32,446 bases of DNA from an uncultured Verrucomicrobiales bacterium (GTDB lineage: Bacteria > Verrucomicrobiota > Verrucomicrobiia > Verrucomicrobiales > Akkermansiaceae): the NCBI GenBank assembly GCA_937928545.1, contig CALGJQ010000057.1:1-32446 (forward strand). The letters run 5' to 3'. A program made the position numbers and the translations under genes. Shown piece after piece: positions 8,068 through 15,721 of the stretch; positions within the stretch are counted from its first letter, which is position 1, and the number at the start of each line of letters is the position of its first letter. The notes beneath the pieces were generated by a model that searched no databases, had not been told where the DNA came from, and saw only the letters and a list, made by a program, of their open reading frames with translations.

Positions 8068-9402
8068 ATGACTTCTGAGCTTGAACGCCTCTTCGAACAC
8101 CTGCGCTTTCCGAGTATTTCTACCGACTCGCGTCACGTAGCTGACGTGCGAGCAAATGCCGAGTGGTTGAAAGGGCAATTTGTAGAGATGGGCTTGCAGA
8201 CTGAGCTCCATGAAACTCCGGGGCATCCGGTGATTGTGGCGCGGAATGAAAAGGTAGAGGGTCGTCCGACGGTTTTGATTTATGGGCACTATGATGTGCA
8301 GCCGGTTGATCCCTTGGAGCTTTGGGATTCGGCACCTTTTGAGCCGGAAGTGCGCGATGGGAAAATTTGGGGGCGTGGTGGTGCCGATAATAAGGGACAG
8401 CACTTTGTCCATATTTTGGGTGCGGAAAAGACGATCAAGGAAGAGGGCAAGCTCCCGCTCAATGTCATTTTCCTTATCGAAGGTGAGGAGGAGATTGGTT
8501 CACCGAATTTGGTGCCGTTTTTGAATGAGCACATCGATGACTTGGCCTGCGACATTATCGCGGTTTCTGATACCGGAATGGTGGCGCCTGGGGTGCCGAC
8601 ATTGGGTTATGGTTTGCGGGGGATTACTTGCCTAGAAGTGACGGTCAAGGGGCCGGCGGGAGATCTTCACTCAGGAGTTTATGGGGGATGTGTCGCCAAT
8701 CCTGCTACGGCGGCTGCGCGGATGATCGCGAGTCTGCATCACGATGATGGCAAGATTGCGGTCGAGGGATTCTATGATGACGTCATTCCGCTCGAAGATT
8801 GGGAGCGCGAAATGTGGGCGCAGGTTCCGGGGGCTTCAAACGAAGACTTTTTGAAGACGATTGGATCGCCGGAGCAATTTGGTGAGCCGGGTTACAGCAT
8901 GGCGGAGCAACTCTGGGCTCGTCCTACCGTGGAAGTGAATGGGATGGGCGGAGGTTATCAAGGTGAGGGGTCAAAAACCGTGATTCCCGCGGAGGCGATG
9001 TTTAAGCTCTCCTGTCGTCTCGTGCCGGGACAGGATCCTGAGAAGATTCAGCAGCAAGTTGAAGATCACTTGCGAAAGGTTCTTCCGACGGGCGTGACGA
9101 TGGAGATTGAAAAGGGTCATTCCGGAAAGGCTTATCACAATGATCCTCACTCTAAGTATGGGAAGGCGGCGCAGGTGGCCTTGAATACGAGCTTCGGGCG
9201 CGAGCCGGTTTTGATTCGCGAAGGGGGAAGCATCCCCATCATTCAGGATATGAAGGAGATTTTAGGAGCCGATAGTTTGATGTTGGGGCTGGCTTTGCCG
9301 GACTGTCAGATTCATGCGCCGAACGAAAACTACTCGGTCGAGAACTTTGAAAAAGGGATCGAGATGAGCCGTGAGCTTTTGAAAGAACTGTCCAAAATTT
9401 AA
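8068..9402 (+). CDS. M20-family metallodipeptidase
   Basis: From ATG 8068 the protein has 444 residues. It carries the M20 metal and catalytic set: H74 and D76 in YGHYDVQP, bridging D107 in GRGGADNKGQ, E140-E141 in IEGEEEIGS, D168 in AVSDTGM, and a C-terminal histidine in LPDCQIHAPNE. The middle LHSGVYGG segment belongs to the dimerisation lid of the CPG2/dipeptidase branch. These are cytosolic di-zinc enzymes that split dipeptides. A TTG at 8041 in frame would add nine residues but has no better ribosome site. glnS begins 6 nt after the stop, so the two are probably co-transcribed. Confidence 0.9.
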   Translation: MTSELERLFEHLRFPSISTDSRHVADVRANAEWLKGQFVEMGLQTELHETPGHPVIVARNEKVEGRPTVLIYGHYDVQPVDPLELWDSAPFEPEVRDGKIWGRGGADNKGQHFVHILGAEKTIKEEGKLPLNVIFLIEGEEEIGSPNLVPFLNEHIDDLACDIIAVSDTGMVAPGVPTLGYGLRGITCLEVTVKGPAGDLHSGVYGGCVANPATAAARMIASLHHDDGKIAVEGFYDDVIPLEDWEREMWAQVPGASNEDFLKTIGSPEQFGEPGYSMAEQLWARPTVEVNGMGGGYQGEGSKTVIPAEAMFKLSCRLVPGQDPEKIQQQVEDHLRKVLPTGVTMEIEKGHSGKAYHNDPHSKYGKAAQVALNTSFGREPVLIREGGSIPIIQDMKEILGADSLMLGLALPDCQIHAPNENYSVENFEKGIEMSRELLKELSKI

Positions 9403-9408
9403 GAGAGC

Positions 9409-11079
9409 ATGAGCGAAGAGAAAAAAGACTTCATCCGAGAGATCATCGCGGCAGATATAGAGAATGGGATTCACCCAGCTCCAATTACGCGCTTCCCGCC
9501 GGAGCCGAATGGCTACCTGCATATTGGGCACGCCAAGGCGATTGGGGTGAACTTTGGCATCGCCAAGGAATACGGGAATCAGGGGGCGAGATGCCACCTA
9601 CGATTTGATGACACCAATCCGCTCAAAGAAGACACCGAGTATGTCGATTCGATCAAAGAGGACATCGCTTGGCTGGGCTACGATTGGGGAGAGCATCTTT
9701 ACTTCGCGAGTGATTACTTTGAGTATTTCTACGACTGCGCAGTGGCCTTGATCGAGAAGGGCCTGGCCTATGTCGATACCCAGAGTTCGGACGAGATCCG
9801 GGCGCAGCGTGGAAACGTCAGCGTCGTCGGGACGCCGTCTCCGCATCGGGAGCGCTCGGTGGAGGAAAACTTGGAACTCTTCAAAAAGATGAGAGAAGGG
9901 GGCTTTGAAGATGGTGGCGCGGTTTTGCGGGCCAACATTGACATGGAGTCCTTCAATATGAATCTGCGCGATCCCGTTCTTTATCGGGTGGTTCATGCTT
10001 CGCATCATCACACCGGTGACAAATGGTGCATTTATCCGATGTATGATTTCGCGCATCCTCTGGAGGACGCAAAGGAGCACATCACACATTCGCTTTGCTC
10101 GCTGGAATTTGAGAATCATCGCCCGCTTTACGATTGGGTGGTGCAAAATTGCCCTGTGCCCTCGCAGCCGCGACAGATTGAATTCGCTCGTCTCAATATT
10201 GGCTACACCGTCATGAGTAAGCGGAAGTTTATTCAGTTGGTGGATGAAAAGCATGTCGATGGTTGGGATGATCCTCGTATGTCCACCCTGAGTGGAATGC
10301 GTCGTCGTGGATATCCGCCGGAGGCGATTCGTTCCTTTGTGGAAACGGTTGGGCTGACGAAGCAGAATTCACTGTCTGACTTTGCGCTTTTGGAATTCGA
10401 AGTACGAAACTTCCTCAATGAAGCCGCACTGCGTAAAATGGCGGTGCTTGATCCGGTGAAGGTGATTGTCACCAATTATCCCGAAGGAGAGAGCGAGATC
10501 GTCTCGGTTCCGAACCATCCGCAGGATGAGAGTCGAGGTGTGCGTGAATTGACCTTTACGCGCGAGTTTTGGATTGAGCGTGATGACTTCATGATCGATG
10601 CGCCCAAGAAATTCTTCCGATTGAAACCGGGTGGGGCGGTTCGCTTGAAGGGCGCTTACATCATCCAACACACCGACCATGTTCTCGATGAACAGGGCGA
10701 GGTAAGTGAGATCCATTGTGAGTTTATTCCGAATACGATTGGGCAATCACCTCCGGAAGGTATCAAGTGTCGCACCGCGATTCATTGGGTCTCCTGTGAA
10801 GAAGGAGTGGATGCGGAGGTGCGCCTTTACGACCGACTTTTCACGGAAGAAATTCCCGACAATGCGGAAGGGGGATACTTAGAGTGTCTCAATTCTGAGA
10901 GCCTGAGCATTGTCACGAATGCCAAGGTTGAACCGAGCCTCGCGGCGATGGCGGCGGGTGAACGTTGTCAATTTGATCGACTAGGATACTTCTGTGCGGA
11001 TTCGAAAGATCACGATTCTTCCAAGCCCGTCTTTAATCGGATTGTGACGCTTCGGGATTCTTGGGGTGCCAAAAACTAG
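9409..11079 (+). CDS. glnS: Glutaminyl-tRNA synthetase
   Basis: This 556-residue class Ic synthetase matches bacterial GlnRS in length and motifs. Residues ITRFPPEPNGYLHIGHAKAI hold the HIGH signature (38-41), and the KMSKS-equivalent loop reads VMSKRK with MSKRK at 269-273, at nearly the E. coli positions. The acceptor-stem and anticodon-binding beta-barrel regions follow (for example IHCEFIPNTIG and CRTAIHWVS). The enzyme charges tRNA-Gln directly, so this organism does not depend on the GatCAB route for this tRNA. A weak AAGAGAG precedes the ATG. The gene sits between the dipeptidase (6 nt upstream) and the MFS gene (3 nt downstream) in one tight run. Confidence 0.97.
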   Translation: MSEEKKDFIREIIAADIENGIHPAPITRFPPEPNGYLHIGHAKAIGVNFGIAKEYGNQGARCHLRFDDTNPLKEDTEYVDSIKEDIAWLGYDWGEHLYFASDYFEYFYDCAVALIEKGLAYVDTQSSDEIRAQRGNVSVVGTPSPHRERSVEENLELFKKMREGGFEDGGAVLRANIDMESFNMNLRDPVLYRVVHASHHHTGDKWCIYPMYDFAHPLEDAKEHITHSLCSLEFENHRPLYDWVVQNCPVPSQPRQIEFARLNIGYTVMSKRKFIQLVDEKHVDGWDDPRMSTLSGMRRRGYPPEAIRSFVETVGLTKQNSLSDFALLEFEVRNFLNEAALRKMAVLDPVKVIVTNYPEGESEIVSVPNHPQDESRGVRELTFTREFWIERDDFMIDAPKKFFRLKPGGAVRLKGAYIIQHTDHVLDEQGEVSEIHCEFIPNTIGQSPPEGIKCRTAIHWVSCEEGVDAEVRLYDRLFTEEIPDNAEGGYLECLNSESLSIVTNAKVEPSLAAMAAGERCQFDRLGYFCADSKDHDSSKPVFNRIVTLRDSWGAKN

Positions 11080-11082
11080 CTC

Positions 11083-12273
11083 ATGAAAGGCCATCGATAT
11101 TGGATGGCGGTGGTCTTTTTCCTGCTCGCCGCAGCTCCGGGTTTTTGGTTTCCGGCGCTCTCGAACGTGCTGGATAGCTATGGGCTGGGAGGTTGGAAAG
11201 CGGTGGTCTTTTTGGTGCCGCCGCTTGCGGGGATGATCTCGCCCTTGATCTTCGGGGCCCAAGTTGATCAACGCTTGCAAGCTCAGAAGGTTCTTGGTTG
11301 GATCATGCTCTTGGGCGCGGGCTTTCTCTTCATGGCTTTTCATTCGCTGGAGATGGGCTGGGGCGGAGGCTGGTTTCTCTTCTTCTTTGTCATTAATGGT
11401 CTGATTTCGGCTCCGGCTTGGTCTCTCCTGACTACGATCACTCTTTCCAATCTGTCGGATCCGGGGAAGACCTTTGGTTACTTCCGAGTTTGGGGAACGG
11501 TGGGTTGGATGGTGGCGGGGTTGATTGTGAGTTTTGCAGAGCTCGATTTCTCGGCGCAGACCGGAAAGGTTGCGGCGGGAGTTCGGATCATTGCGGGGCT
11601 GGCGTGTTTTCTATTACCGGTCACTTTGCCCAAGGGGGCGAAGGCGAAGACGTGGAGCGATGCGCTGGGTTTGAGCGCGATCAAGTTGTTGAAGGATCGG
11701 GATCTCTTCGTCTATTTTTCGTCCGCGCTTCTATTTAGCATCCCGCTGGGTGCTTATTATTTGCACACGCCCCAGCACCTCGCCGAGCTGGGGGTTGAGG
11801 CCGTGAGTGGATTGATGACGACCGCTCAGCTGATGGAAACGGTGGCGATGCTCGCGATGGGCTGGGTCATTGCGAAGTATCGCGTGAAGACGATCTTGCT
11901 GGTGGCGCTGGGCTTTGGAGTTTTGCGATACGGATTTTACGCGGTCGATGAAGTGGCTTGGCTGGTGGTGGGAATCACCTTGCACGGGATTTGTTGGACC
12001 TTCTTCTTTGAAGCAGGGCGCGTTTTTGTGCATCGCCGAGTCGAAGAAGGAATGCGTGCGCAGGCGCAGGCCTTGCTGGGCTTTTTTACCGGTGGGCTGG
12101 GCGGGATTCTAGGGATCGTGGTGGTGCACTTCCTCTACGAAGCGATTGTGCCGAAGCACGGCTGGTCGCTTTACTGGATGATCCTCACGGGGATGAACTG
12201 TGTCGCGATGGTGATGTTCGCGATTGGGTATCAGGGAATGGCTAAGCCAGTTTCTGAAGAGCCTGAATCCTGA
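11083..12273 (+). CDS. MFS transporter, nucleoside:H+ symporter-like
   Basis: This 396-residue protein has about 12 hydrophobic segments and the family landmark FGYFRVWGTVGWMVAG near residue 130, which resembles the NupG/XapB-type nucleoside:proton symporters (compare their RxWGTxGW motif). The central loop (LPKGAKAKTWSDALG, about 185-200) separates the two six-helix halves. Substrate choice cannot be read from sequence, and sugar transport is also possible. It starts 3 nt after glnS. Its 3' end overlaps the converging M48 protease gene by 32 bp. Confidence 0.78.
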   Translation: MKGHRYWMAVVFFLLAAAPGFWFPALSNVLDSYGLGGWKAVVFLVPPLAGMISPLIFGAQVDQRLQAQKVLGWIMLLGAGFLFMAFHSLEMGWGGGWFLFFFVINGLISAPAWSLLTTITLSNLSDPGKTFGYFRVWGTVGWMVAGLIVSFAELDFSAQTGKVAAGVRIIAGLACFLLPVTLPKGAKAKTWSDALGLSAIKLLKDRDLFVYFSSALLFSIPLGAYYLHTPQHLAELGVEAVSGLMTTAQLMETVAMLAMGWVIAKYRVKTILLVALGFGVLRYGFYAVDEVAWLVVGITLHGICWTFFFEAGRVFVHRRVEEGMRAQAQALLGFFTGGLGGILGIVVVHFLYEAIVPKHGWSLYWMILTGMNCVAMVMFAIGYQGMAKPVSEEPES

Positions 12274-13507
12274 CGAGAACCGGTGGGTGTGAGTGATCCA
12301 AGAAAACCTCAAGCGGATGAGGAGTGAGGTTGGAGAGATTGTTCGCGGAGAGTTTTTTCAAAGCTGAGATCAGGTGGGCGGGTGAGCCTTGATTGACGGC
12401 AGCGTATTCATCGGCCTCGAACTCGTGCTTTCGCGAGAGGATGTTCATGAGGACGGAGAGGATGCGAGAGACCGGCTTGAAGACGATCATGAAGAGGACG
12501 AGGCCGGCTGCGATCGCGGCCTTTGATCCGGCAGGGATGCCGAAGGCAGCGTAAAGTTGGCCTCCGAATGCACTTTCGGGATTGGTGGCCATACCGAGGA
12601 GGAAGAAAATGACGGCGGTCTGAATGATCGAGATGACGAGACGTTGCACGATGTGCTTTTTCTTGAAGTGCCCGATTTCGTGAGCGAGGACGCCGACAAG
12701 TTCATCGGTGCTTTGGCTTTCGATGAGAGTGTCGAAGAGAGCGATCTTTTTGCGCTTCCCGAAGCCAGTGAAGAAGGCGTTGGATTTTGAGGAACGCTTT
12801 GAGCCGTCCATCACGGAGATTTCGGTGAGGGGGAATTCGCACTTCTTCGCCATGCTCTGAATGGCCTGATTGAGTTCCTCGTTTTCGAGCGGGGTAAACT
12901 TGTTAAAGAGGGGGAGTAGGAAGGAGGGGGCAAGGTAAGTGAGAGCGAGTGAGATGACAGTGAAGCTGAGCCAAGCCCAGATCCAAGCATAGGGAACCGA
13001 TTGGAAGATCCAGAGGATGAGTCCTACGATTAAACCGCCGAGAATGGCGGTGAGAAGGTGGGATTTAATTTGATCCGCGATGTAGGTTCCGGCGGTCGTT
13101 TTGTTGAAACCGAATTTTTCTTCGAGGACAAAGGTGTGGTAGAGATCGAAGGGAAGTGAAGCGGCCCATGAGCCGAGGTAGAGGAGGCCGATGAAGCAGA
13201 GACCGGTGGCGATTTGACCGAGTCCCCAGCTGTTCACGAGTCCATCAAGCCAGCCAAAGCCACCGAGGAACCAGAAGACAAGAAGGACGGTGAGGGAGGC
13301 AATGGAGGAGAGGATGCCGAATTGGGCTTGGGCCTTTTCGTAAGCTTGGGATTTTTGGTATTTCTCATCATCCCAGACGCCACGGAATTCTTCGGGGAGT
13401 TCGGGTTTGAGGTTTTTAAGCGTCAGAATGGTGGCGACGAGGTCGAGTTTCCAAAGGAGGAGAAGGGCGACGATGAGAAGGATTGCGAGGAGATTGAACT
13501 CGGGCAT
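12242..13507 (-). CDS. M48-family (Ste24/CAAX protease-like) membrane zinc peptidase
   Basis: This 421-residue integral membrane protease has the M48A layout: an N-terminal helix (about 5-28), an EFRGVWDDEKYQKSQAYEK segment (40-58) typical of Ste24 homologues, several further helices, then HEIGH at 276-280 and the third zinc ligand in EADEYA (364-369). Ste24-type enzymes act in quality control of membrane proteins or CAAX processing; bacteria lack prenylation, so the former is more likely. The C-terminus overlaps the MFS gene by 32 bp in opposite orientation. The start codon follows the pyrimidine stretch CTTCCTCTC. Confidence 0.92.
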   Translation of the reverse strand: MPEFNLLAILLIVALLLLWKLDLVATILTLKNLKPELPEEFRGVWDDEKYQKSQAYEKAQAQFGILSSIASLTVLLVFWFLGGFGWLDGLVNSWGLGQIATGLCFIGLLYLGSWAASLPFDLYHTFVLEEKFGFNKTTAGTYIADQIKSHLLTAILGGLIVGLILWIFQSVPYAWIWAWLSFTVISLALTYLAPSFLLPLFNKFTPLENEELNQAIQSMAKKCEFPLTEISVMDGSKRSSKSNAFFTGFGKRKKIALFDTLIESQSTDELVGVLAHEIGHFKKKHIVQRLVISIIQTAVIFFLLGMATNPESAFGGQLYAAFGIPAGSKAAIAAGLVLFMIVFKPVSRILSVLMNILSRKHEFEADEYAAVNQGSPAHLISALKKLSANNLSNLTPHPLEVFLDHSHPPVLVRIQALQKLA

Positions 13508-13609
13508 GAGAGGAAGGTCAGGTTGTGGAGCCTTGGCGACAAGCTGAATTTTCCCGTAGTTTCGGGGATGAGAGAGATTCTGAGAAAAATTAGTTAGAGT
13601 CTTGAAATA

Positions 13610-13626
13610 ATTAAGGAATCCTTAAT
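13610..13626. promoter_or_regulatory. Perfect dyad upstream of the SprT-like gene
   Basis: ATTAAGGA and TCCTTAAT form a perfect 8-bp inverted repeat around one central A, ending 10 nt before the sprT-like ATG. The location suggests an operator overlapping the transcription or translation start. A terminator role is unlikely because the arms have no T run on either side. I know of no regulator with this consensus. Confidence 0.4.
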
Positions 13627-13636
13627 AGTTGCGCGG

Positions 13637-14248
13637 ATGTTTCGTCCTGAACGGCAGATGAAATTTAACTTTCTGGAAAATCCAGAGGGTGAAATTCTGG
13701 CGGTGGATCGTTCGGTTCTAGAGACTGATCCGAAATTACAGGGTCCAGATGAACAGATGACGAGGCTTTGTAGGACGCTCCTGCGAGATTTAGATCTTGA
13801 TGATTTGAGAAATCGGATTTCGGTGGAATGGAATAGGAGAATGCGTTCCTGTGCGGGAAGGGCCTTTTGGCCGAAGGGGGTGATCCAGTTGAATCCGAAG
13901 CTCGTTGGGATTTCGGAAACGGAAGTTCGTCAGACGGTTTTACATGAGTTGGCCCATTTGATCGCTTACGAGCGCAACCCGAGTCGGCCGATCAAAAGTC
14001 ACGGTAAAGAATGGCGGACAGCCTGTGTGGACGTCGGGATTCCTGACGAGAAGGCAACGCATGAACTGGCTCTTCCGAGTCGGGTTTTAAAACGCAAGTG
14101 GCGCTACGACTGTCCCAAGTGTGACAAGGTGATCGAGCGAGTTCGGCGCTACAGAGGAATGGTTGCCTGTTACGATTGCTGCCTCGAAGCGACCGGTGGG
14201 GTTTACCACGATTCGTTCCGATTGATTGAGGTGAACTTAGATTCTTAA
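13637..14248 (+). CDS. SprT-like zinc metallopeptidase-fold protein
   Basis: This 203-residue protein has the SprT-like layout. A zincin motif HELAH lies at 103-107 with the third ligand H122 in SHGKEWR, followed by a C-terminal zinc ribbon with CPKC at 159-162 and CYDC at 178-181. In eukaryotes the related SPRTN/Wss1 proteases cleave DNA-protein crosslinks. Bacterial SprT is poorly characterised, so function is inferred by fold only. ATG 13637 gives a seven-residue leader before a second in-frame ATG at 13658, and either could be used. The TAA stop overlaps the opposing uxaC stop (shared TTAA). Confidence 0.85.
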   Translation: MFRPERQMKFNFLENPEGEILAVDRSVLETDPKLQGPDEQMTRLCRTLLRDLDLDDLRNRISVEWNRRMRSCAGRAFWPKGVIQLNPKLVGISETEVRQTVLHELAHLIAYERNPSRPIKSHGKEWRTACVDVGIPDEKATHELALPSRVLKRKWRYDCPKCDKVIERVRRYRGMVACYDCCLEATGGVYHDSFRLIEVNLDS

Positions 14249-15663
14249 GCGATGAGATTCTCGGTGTGGTGCGGAAGTCCGAAGTAGCTTTGGGCATTGT
14301 GGTAGCAAATGTTGCCGACCATGTTGCTGATGAGTCTTTCGTCGTTCGGGAGCTTTCCGTCTTCGACGTCTTGGCCGATGATGTTGCAGAGCAGACGGCG
14401 GAAGTATTCGTGACGAGGAAAGGAGAGGAAGGAGCGAGAGTCAGTAAGCATGCCTACGAAATGAGAGAGCAGGCCAATCGAGGATAGGGTATTAATTTGA
14501 TCCTCCATTCCTTTGAGGGTGTCATTGAACCACCAGCCGGAGCCGAATTGGACTTTTCCTTGCTGAGGGCTTTCTTGGAAAGATCCACAGGCGGCGGCGA
14601 GGACGGCGTTGTCCCTTGGATTGAGGTTGTAGACGATGGTCTTGGGGAGCTTGTTGATCTCGCTCAAAGAGTCGAGGAAGGAGTAAAGCGCTTCGCCTTG
14701 AGGCCAGTCGCCGATGGAATCGAATCCGGAATCGGGGCCGAGTTTTTCAAAGAGGCGAGTGTTGGGGTTCCGCTTTGGTCCGAGGTGAAGCTGCATCGTC
14801 CAGTCTTTCTCGGCGACCCATTGGCCGACGTGATACATGATGAGTGCGCCGAAGGCATCGGTCTCTTCGGCATTCGCGGATTTTCCTTCACGGGCATTAT
14901 TGAGAATGCGGTCAGCTTCACTGCCGTGACAGGGATTTGAGAGAGCGTAGCGCATGCCGTGATCAGTCATGCGACAGCCTTTTTCGTGGAAGTAATCGAA
15001 GCGCGCGCGAAGGGCGGCGAGAAGGTCGGCAAAGGTGACGATGTTCTCTCCTAAGTTGTCGAGCCAGGGGTTGAGGAGTTCTGGGCGGTCGACGAAGAAG
15101 GCCTTGTCTGGGCGGAAAGTGGGATAGGTTTTGGTGGGGCAATCGGAAGCATTGGCGGCCTCGTGGTGGTAGAGATTGTCGGTCGGGTCATCGGTGGTGC
15201 CGACGGCATCGACGCGGAATTTCCGTAGGAGTCCTTGAGCGGAAAAATCGGGCTCGCTGAGACGTTCGTTGCAGCGGGTCCAGATTTCCTCGGCAGTCTC
15301 GGGGCTGAGAAGGGTGTCGATCCCGAAGCAGCGGCGGAGTTCGAGGTGCGTCCAATCGTAAAGAGGATTGCGGAGCGTGTTGGGAATGGTCTGGGCATAG
15401 GCGTCGAACTTTTCACGCGGAGAGGCGTCGCCTGTGATGTGTGATTCCGGAATGCCACTGGCCCGCATGGCGCGCCATTTGTAGTGGTCGTGACCGAGCC
15501 AGAGTTCGGTGATGTTTTCCCAACGTTTGTCGTTGGCGATCTCATCGGGAGGAAGATGAGTGTGGTAATCAATGATCGGGAGATCTTTCGCGGTGTTGTG
15601 AAAGAGCCCTTTTGCAGTTTCGGAAAAGAGAAGGAAGTCGTCGTCGAGGTATGTTCTGGCCAC
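14245..15663 (-). CDS. uxaC: Glucuronate (uronate) isomerase
   Basis: This 472-residue protein is a full-length UxaC. The N-terminus holds the amidohydrolase-fold metal motif DYHTHLPP with H34 and H36, followed by the family-typical WLGHDHYKWRAMRASGI segment. Further marks are VGTTDDPTD and LHLGPKRNPNTR in the middle and MLTDSRSFLS toward the C-terminus. It interconverts D-glucuronate/D-fructuronate and D-galacturonate/D-tagaturonate, the first step of hexuronate breakdown. Translation starts at a GTG (15663). No uxuA, uxuB or kdg genes are adjacent, so the remaining pathway must be elsewhere. It lies 58 nt downstream of the coiled-coil/TPR gene in the same direction. Confidence 0.95.
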   Translation of the reverse strand: MARTYLDDDFLLFSETAKGLFHNTAKDLPIIDYHTHLPPDEIANDKRWENITELWLGHDHYKWRAMRASGIPESHITGDASPREKFDAYAQTIPNTLRNPLYDWTHLELRRCFGIDTLLSPETAEEIWTRCNERLSEPDFSAQGLLRKFRVDAVGTTDDPTDNLYHHEAANASDCPTKTYPTFRPDKAFFVDRPELLNPWLDNLGENIVTFADLLAALRARFDYFHEKGCRMTDHGMRYALSNPCHGSEADRILNNAREGKSANAEETDAFGALIMYHVGQWVAEKDWTMQLHLGPKRNPNTRLFEKLGPDSGFDSIGDWPQGEALYSFLDSLSEINKLPKTIVYNLNPRDNAVLAAACGSFQESPQQGKVQFGSGWWFNDTLKGMEDQINTLSSIGLLSHFVGMLTDSRSFLSFPRHEYFRRLLCNIIGQDVEDGKLPNDERLISNMVGNICYHNAQSYFGLPHHTENLIA

Positions 15664-15721
15664 GACGAGAGGCTAGAGCATGACGAGAGGAGTGGCAAAG
15701 GGAGAATTCGGAAGCTGAGAA

